Positions 62,256-64,000 of a stretch of DNA of 64,000 nt are shown here, in pieces. The stretch is from an uncultured Pseudohongiella sp. GTDB taxonomy: Bacteria > Pseudomonadota > Gammaproteobacteria > Pseudomonadales > Pseudohongiellaceae. Both the position numbers and the translations under genes were made by a program. The notes under the pieces are model-generated. The model made no database searches and was not told the origin of the DNA. It saw only the letters and a program-made list of their open reading frames with translations. Position 1 is the first letter of the stretch. The number at the start of each line of letters is the position of its first letter. The DNA lies in assembly GCA_902591495.1 (NCBI GenBank), contig CACJAW010000008.1:1-64000 (forward strand). The letters are read 5' to 3'.

Positions 62256-63082
62256 GCGGATTTAGTATCGAGTGGCTTAATTTAAGAGAAGTCTCGGATC
62301 ACAGAGCCCGAGATAAAGATTTGCTTAAGACTGCGGTTGACTGGTTAAACAACCTTAAAGCGAAGGATAAAGTGATTGTTGATTTAGGAAGCGGGACTGG
62401 CTCTACAATTCGAGGACTACAGAGATACACAACGCTAACACCTTCAATTCAATGGAGACTAGTTGATAATGATCCTGGGTTGCTAGCTGAGGCTATTCAT
62501 AGACATTCAGAGGAGTACTCAATCGAGAGCTTTTTAGTAGATCTTTCTGAAACTCAAAAACTACCGCTCAAATCAGTAAGTTTGATAACAGCCTCTGCTC
62601 TTCTCGACCTCGTATCCGAGAATTTTATCCGGGATTTGTGTCAACTCATCAAAGAAAAGAATGAGTCCCAACCCGTAGGATTTTATTCTACTCTCAACTA
62701 TGATGGATGCATAAAATGGACGCCTTTTCATCCTCTTGATGCATCAATTCTCATGAACTTTAATGCCGATCAGAGGAGAAATAAAGGTTTTGGTCCGGCG
62801 CTAGGCCCTGACGCGACCGATTTTCTAACAAGACAATTTCACTGTGCCAAGTTTCAATGCCTAAGCGCAAAGAGCCCTTGGTTACTTGGTCCTGCTGATT
62901 ATCTATTAACAGAATCCCTGATTAATGGTATCTCGGGTGTCGCTATTAAGACGGACGGATTAACAAATTCAGACATCCTAGATTGGAAAACCTTTAGAAT
63001 GAAGAATATTAGAACTGGAACTTGTTTTTTAGGACATACTGATATTTTAGTTCTACCAAACAGTTTGGCACGTTACAGATAA
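62252..63082 (+). CDS. Class I SAM-dependent methyltransferase
   Basis: 'VIVDLGSGTGSTIRGL', 'WRLVDNDPGLLAEA'; ATGA overlap with glycosyltransferase. Confidence 0.82.
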   Translation: MSGFSIEWLNLREVSDHRARDKDLLKTAVDWLNNLKAKDKVIVDLGSGTGSTIRGLQRYTTLTPSIQWRLVDNDPGLLAEAIHRHSEEYSIESFLVDLSETQKLPLKSVSLITASALLDLVSENFIRDLCQLIKEKNESQPVGFYSTLNYDGCIKWTPFHPLDASILMNFNADQRRNKGFGPALGPDATDFLTRQFHCAKFQCLSAKSPWLLGPADYLLTESLINGISGVAIKTDGLTNSDILDWKTFRMKNIRTGTCFLGHTDILVLPNSLARYR

Positions 63083-63120
63083 AATTCTTGAATATGACTT
63101 TGTTTACATGGTGGTAGAAA

Positions 63121-63723
63121 TTATTCTTGTACAGCCTCAAACTCAAAACGTAGTATCACTTTGTTCCCTACCATGTCGTTCGACACACCATAATCCATAC
63201 CCCAAAGGCTTCGATCAATAACGGTGTTTGCTGATATTCCAATAGTTTCTTTTCTATGTCCAAACGGGTATCTAGCAAACTTGTTTAGCTTAATATCCAG
63301 GATTATGGGATGGGTCATTCCGAGAAGTGTTAGGTTACCTAGCAACTCACCACCAGATCGTTGCTGATTGGGGAGAAACTCACTAGCCTCAAATAAAATC
63401 GTTGGATGCCTTCTTGAATTCAAAAAATCTCTGCCTCTCAAATGATCATCTCGATCATCATTATTAGAGAAAATGCTTCCCGCTTGAATTTCTACTCGAC
63501 CCGAAAAGAACTCGAAAGTTCCAGGGTCAAAATCAAACTCCCCAGACCCTTCTAAAAAAAGACCTAATTGACTTTGATATCCTATATGGTCTGTTTCAAA
63601 CACTATAGAGAAATGCTCGGGATCGATCTCCCACGTGACTGGTTGGCCAATCACAGCGCCACTAGGGCCTAACAAACCGAATGACAGCAACAAAAATATT
63701 TTTAATTTTATTAGCGAGCTCAT
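63121..63723 (-). CDS. YceI family periplasmic protein
   Basis: 'WEIDPEHFSIVFETDHIGYQSQLGLFLEGSGEFDFDP'. Confidence 0.88.
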   Translation of the reverse strand: MSSLIKLKIFLLLSFGLLGPSGAVIGQPVTWEIDPEHFSIVFETDHIGYQSQLGLFLEGSGEFDFDPGTFEFFSGRVEIQAGSIFSNNDDRDDHLRGRDFLNSRRHPTILFEASEFLPNQQRSGGELLGNLTLLGMTHPIILDIKLNKFARYPFGHRKETIGISANTVIDRSLWGMDYGVSNDMVGNKVILRFEFEAVQE

Positions 63724-63770
63724 TTTTAGTATTCGCCTCCTTTATATTCCATTAAGCCGTTCAAAACGGT

Positions 63771-64000
63771 TTAAGTGACGTTTTGCTTTTCTTGAAATTT
63801 TTCTTCCATAAATGATCGGCTTTGAACAACCTCAATCAGTTTTTTAACAGCCAAACCAATATCTCTATTTGACAAGATCATCGGAGAGAATCCAACTCTG
63901 AGTATATTTGGAGCACGAAAATCCGCAATTACTCCTTCTTCCATCCAGGCCCTACTTATGGGATAGGCATACGGGTGCGAAAATGAAAGTTGGGCTCCTC
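63771..64000 (-). CDS. kynU: Kynureninase, C-terminal part (truncated by window edge)
   Basis: Reverse-strand translation 'GAQLSFSHPYAYPISRAWMEEGVIADFRAPNILRVGFSPMILSNRDIGLAVKKLIEVV' matches the kynureninase C-terminus; not in the ORF track. Confidence 0.75.
   Translation of the reverse strand, partial: GAQLSFSHPYAYPISRAWMEEGVIADFRAPNILRVGFSPMILSNRDIGLAVKKLIEVVQSRSFMEEKFQEKQNVT

Overview
A 64 kb window from what looks like a marine gammaproteobacterial chromosome (inference from gene content and synteny). Most of it is ordinary housekeeping DNA: yhdP-maf-mreDCB, gatCAB, prmC-prfA-hemA, lolB-ispE-tRNA-prs-rplY-pth-ychF, plus mtnA and a fused selD. Two parts stand out. (1) At 48.5-52.1 kb there is a compact 3.5 kb genomic island in the 3' end of a tRNA-Met gene. 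It has a 43-bp att-like direct repeat (41/43 identical), paired TGACGGTA motifs near both ends, a decayed tyrosine-integrase N-terminus, and one intact 988-aa TPR-methyltransferase cargo gene. (2) At 56.5-63.1 kb there is a tight gene cluster that combines GTP cyclohydrolase II (RibA), a stand-alone RibD-type reductase, a PTPS/QueD-like protein without the catalytic Cys, and an MDR dehydrogenase without zinc ligands. It is flanked by a CDP-alcohol phosphotransferase, an LPG-synthase-like membrane protein, a glycosyltransferase and a methyltransferase. This is a candidate uncharacterised pathway starting from GTP. Other notable points are a SelD-oxidoreductase fusion, an aldolase-SDR fusion next to mtnA, and a run of normally cytoplasmic hydrolases carrying export signals. 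Family assignments come from recognising motifs in the supplied translations; no database search was run.
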